This document shows positions 63,436 to 64,000 of a DNA stretch of 64,000 nt, piece after piece; position 1 is the stretch's first letter; each line of letters starts with the position of its first letter. Location of the stretch: NCBI RefSeq assembly GCF_029919115.1, contig NZ_CP123990.1:930001-994000 (forward strand), written 5' to 3'. Both the position numbers and the translations under genes were made by a program. The notes under the pieces were generated by a model that was given only the letters and a program-made list of their open reading frames with translations, ran no database searches and was not told the origin of the DNA. Source of the DNA: Variovorax paradoxus. GTDB taxonomy: Bacteria; Pseudomonadota; Gammaproteobacteria; Burkholderiales; Burkholderiaceae_C.

Positions 63436-64000
63436 ATGAAGAGCCTGATGCTGACCTTGACGCGCGGTGCCATCGCCGCGGCGCTGACTGCCTGCGGCGT
63501 TGCGAGCGCGCTTGCGGCCGACCTCAAGGTCGGCCTGAGCGTCTCGCTCTCGGGCCCCAACTCTTCGCTGGGCGTGCCGTATGCGAAGGGCATGCAGGCC
63601 GCGCTGGCCTACAAGCCCGAGATCAATGGCCGCAAGGTGCAGCTCATCGTGCTGGACGACGGCTCGGACCCGACGACCGCCGGGCGCAATGCGCGCAAGC
63701 TCGTCGAAGAAGAGAAGGTCGACGTGCTCATGGGCACGTCGGGCGTGCCGGCCGCCATCGCAATGGCTCAGGTGGGCCGCGATGCGAAGACGCCGATGAT
63801 CGGCCTCACGCCGATCCTGCTCGATCCGAGCGAGAACTCGTGGGTCATGACGGTCGCGCAGCCCACGCAGCTGATGATCGATGCGGTGGTCGAGCGCATG
63901 AAGCGCAACAACGTCAAGACGGTGGGCTACATCGGTTTTACCGACGCCTGGGGCGACCTGGTCTACAACGCGCTCATGAAGGCCGCGCCCGAAGCCGGCA
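63436..64000 (+). CDS. ABC-type periplasmic substrate-binding protein 3, N-terminal part (cut by window end)
   Basis: First 188 codons of a third LivK-like binding protein. Signal peptide ends at ASALA near residue 27, followed by ADLKVGLSVSLSGPNSSLG and DDGSDPTTAGRNARKLV. TGGAG precedes the ATG. The C-terminal half lies outside the window. Three binding proteins interleaved with two Rieske pairs point to duplication of a binding-protein/oxygenase module. Confidence 0.85.
   Translation, partial: MKSLMLTLTRGAIAAALTACGVASALAADLKVGLSVSLSGPNSSLGVPYAKGMQAALAYKPEINGRKVQLIVLDDGSDPTTAGRNARKLVEEEKVDVLMGTSGVPAAIAMAQVGRDAKTPMIGLTPILLDPSENSWVMTVAQPTQLMIDAVVERMKRNNVKTVGYIGFTDAWGDLVYNALMKAAPEAG

Overview
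This 64-kb window is GC-rich chromosomal DNA of a betaproteobacterium, most likely a Comamonadaceae member close to Variovorax. The call rests on the overall gene complement, on betaproteobacterial neighbourhoods (purM/AI-2E permease/hda/pcnB/folK; rpsP-rimM-trmD-rplS) and on a catabolic locus that matches what is known of the Variovorax auxin-degradation (iad) region. No tRNA, rRNA, CRISPR array, insertion sequence or integrase was seen. Many start codons of the raw frames were moved downstream to fit family N-termini and ribosome binding sites.

Layout. 1-2640: left end of a type IV secretion gene set (virB10 partial, virB9, virB8, a TcpQ-like lipoprotein), minus strand. 2887-5508: Fur-controlled ferrous iron operon feoA-feoB plus a small Cys-rich membrane protein; feoB is frameshifted by a 67-bp tandem duplication. 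5514-13900: an FAD monooxygenase, a SMI1/KNR4-ankyrin-like protein, the tryptophan-to-anthranilate operon kynB-kynU-(secreted hypothetical)-kynA, a Cys-cluster protein and argD-argF. 14062-23426: DUF3579 protein, rpsT, murJ, a SirB1-like protein, a VOC protein, a two-gene DGPF/YciI set with an ECF42-type sigma factor, and a three-gene overlapping DJ-1/GlxA/isochorismatase operon. 23535-42433: housekeeping block (AI-2E permease, purM, hda, pcnB, folK, DUF47-pit, rpsP-rimM-trmD-rplS, Nudix, CobD-like, hisC, rsgA, phhB-type dehydratase, M48 protease, orn, DEAD-box helicase).

42548-64000: the accessory part. A promoter drives four overlapping genes (opine-dehydrogenase-like, 3-hydroxyacyl-CoA dehydrogenase, alpha/beta hydrolase, quinone-oxidoreductase-like). 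They converge on a MarR regulator, which diverges from a long plus-strand operon: a two-subunit 2-oxoacid:ferredoxin oxidoreductase (IorAB-like), an oxygenase reductase, Rieske oxygenase alpha/beta, acyl-CoA ligase, a thiolase-fold protein lacking its nucleophilic Cys, a DUF35/OB-SDR fusion, an isatin-hydrolase-like cyclase, an SDR, two periplasmic binding proteins, a second Rieske alpha/beta pair and a third binding protein cut by the window end.

I read this operon as an indole-3-acetate (auxin) catabolic locus. The genes suggest a complete chemical route (inference): Rieske oxygenation of IAA to dioxindole-3-acetate; CoA activation; retro-aldol cleavage of the tertiary beta-hydroxyacyl-CoA to isatin plus acetyl-CoA by the Cys-less thiolase with its DUF35 partner; hydrolysis of isatin to isatinate by the cyclase-family enzyme; and oxidative decarboxylation of isatinate, an aryl 2-oxoacid, by the IorAB-like enzyme to anthraniloyl-CoA or anthranilate. 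The kyn operon 35 kb away makes the same end product from tryptophan.
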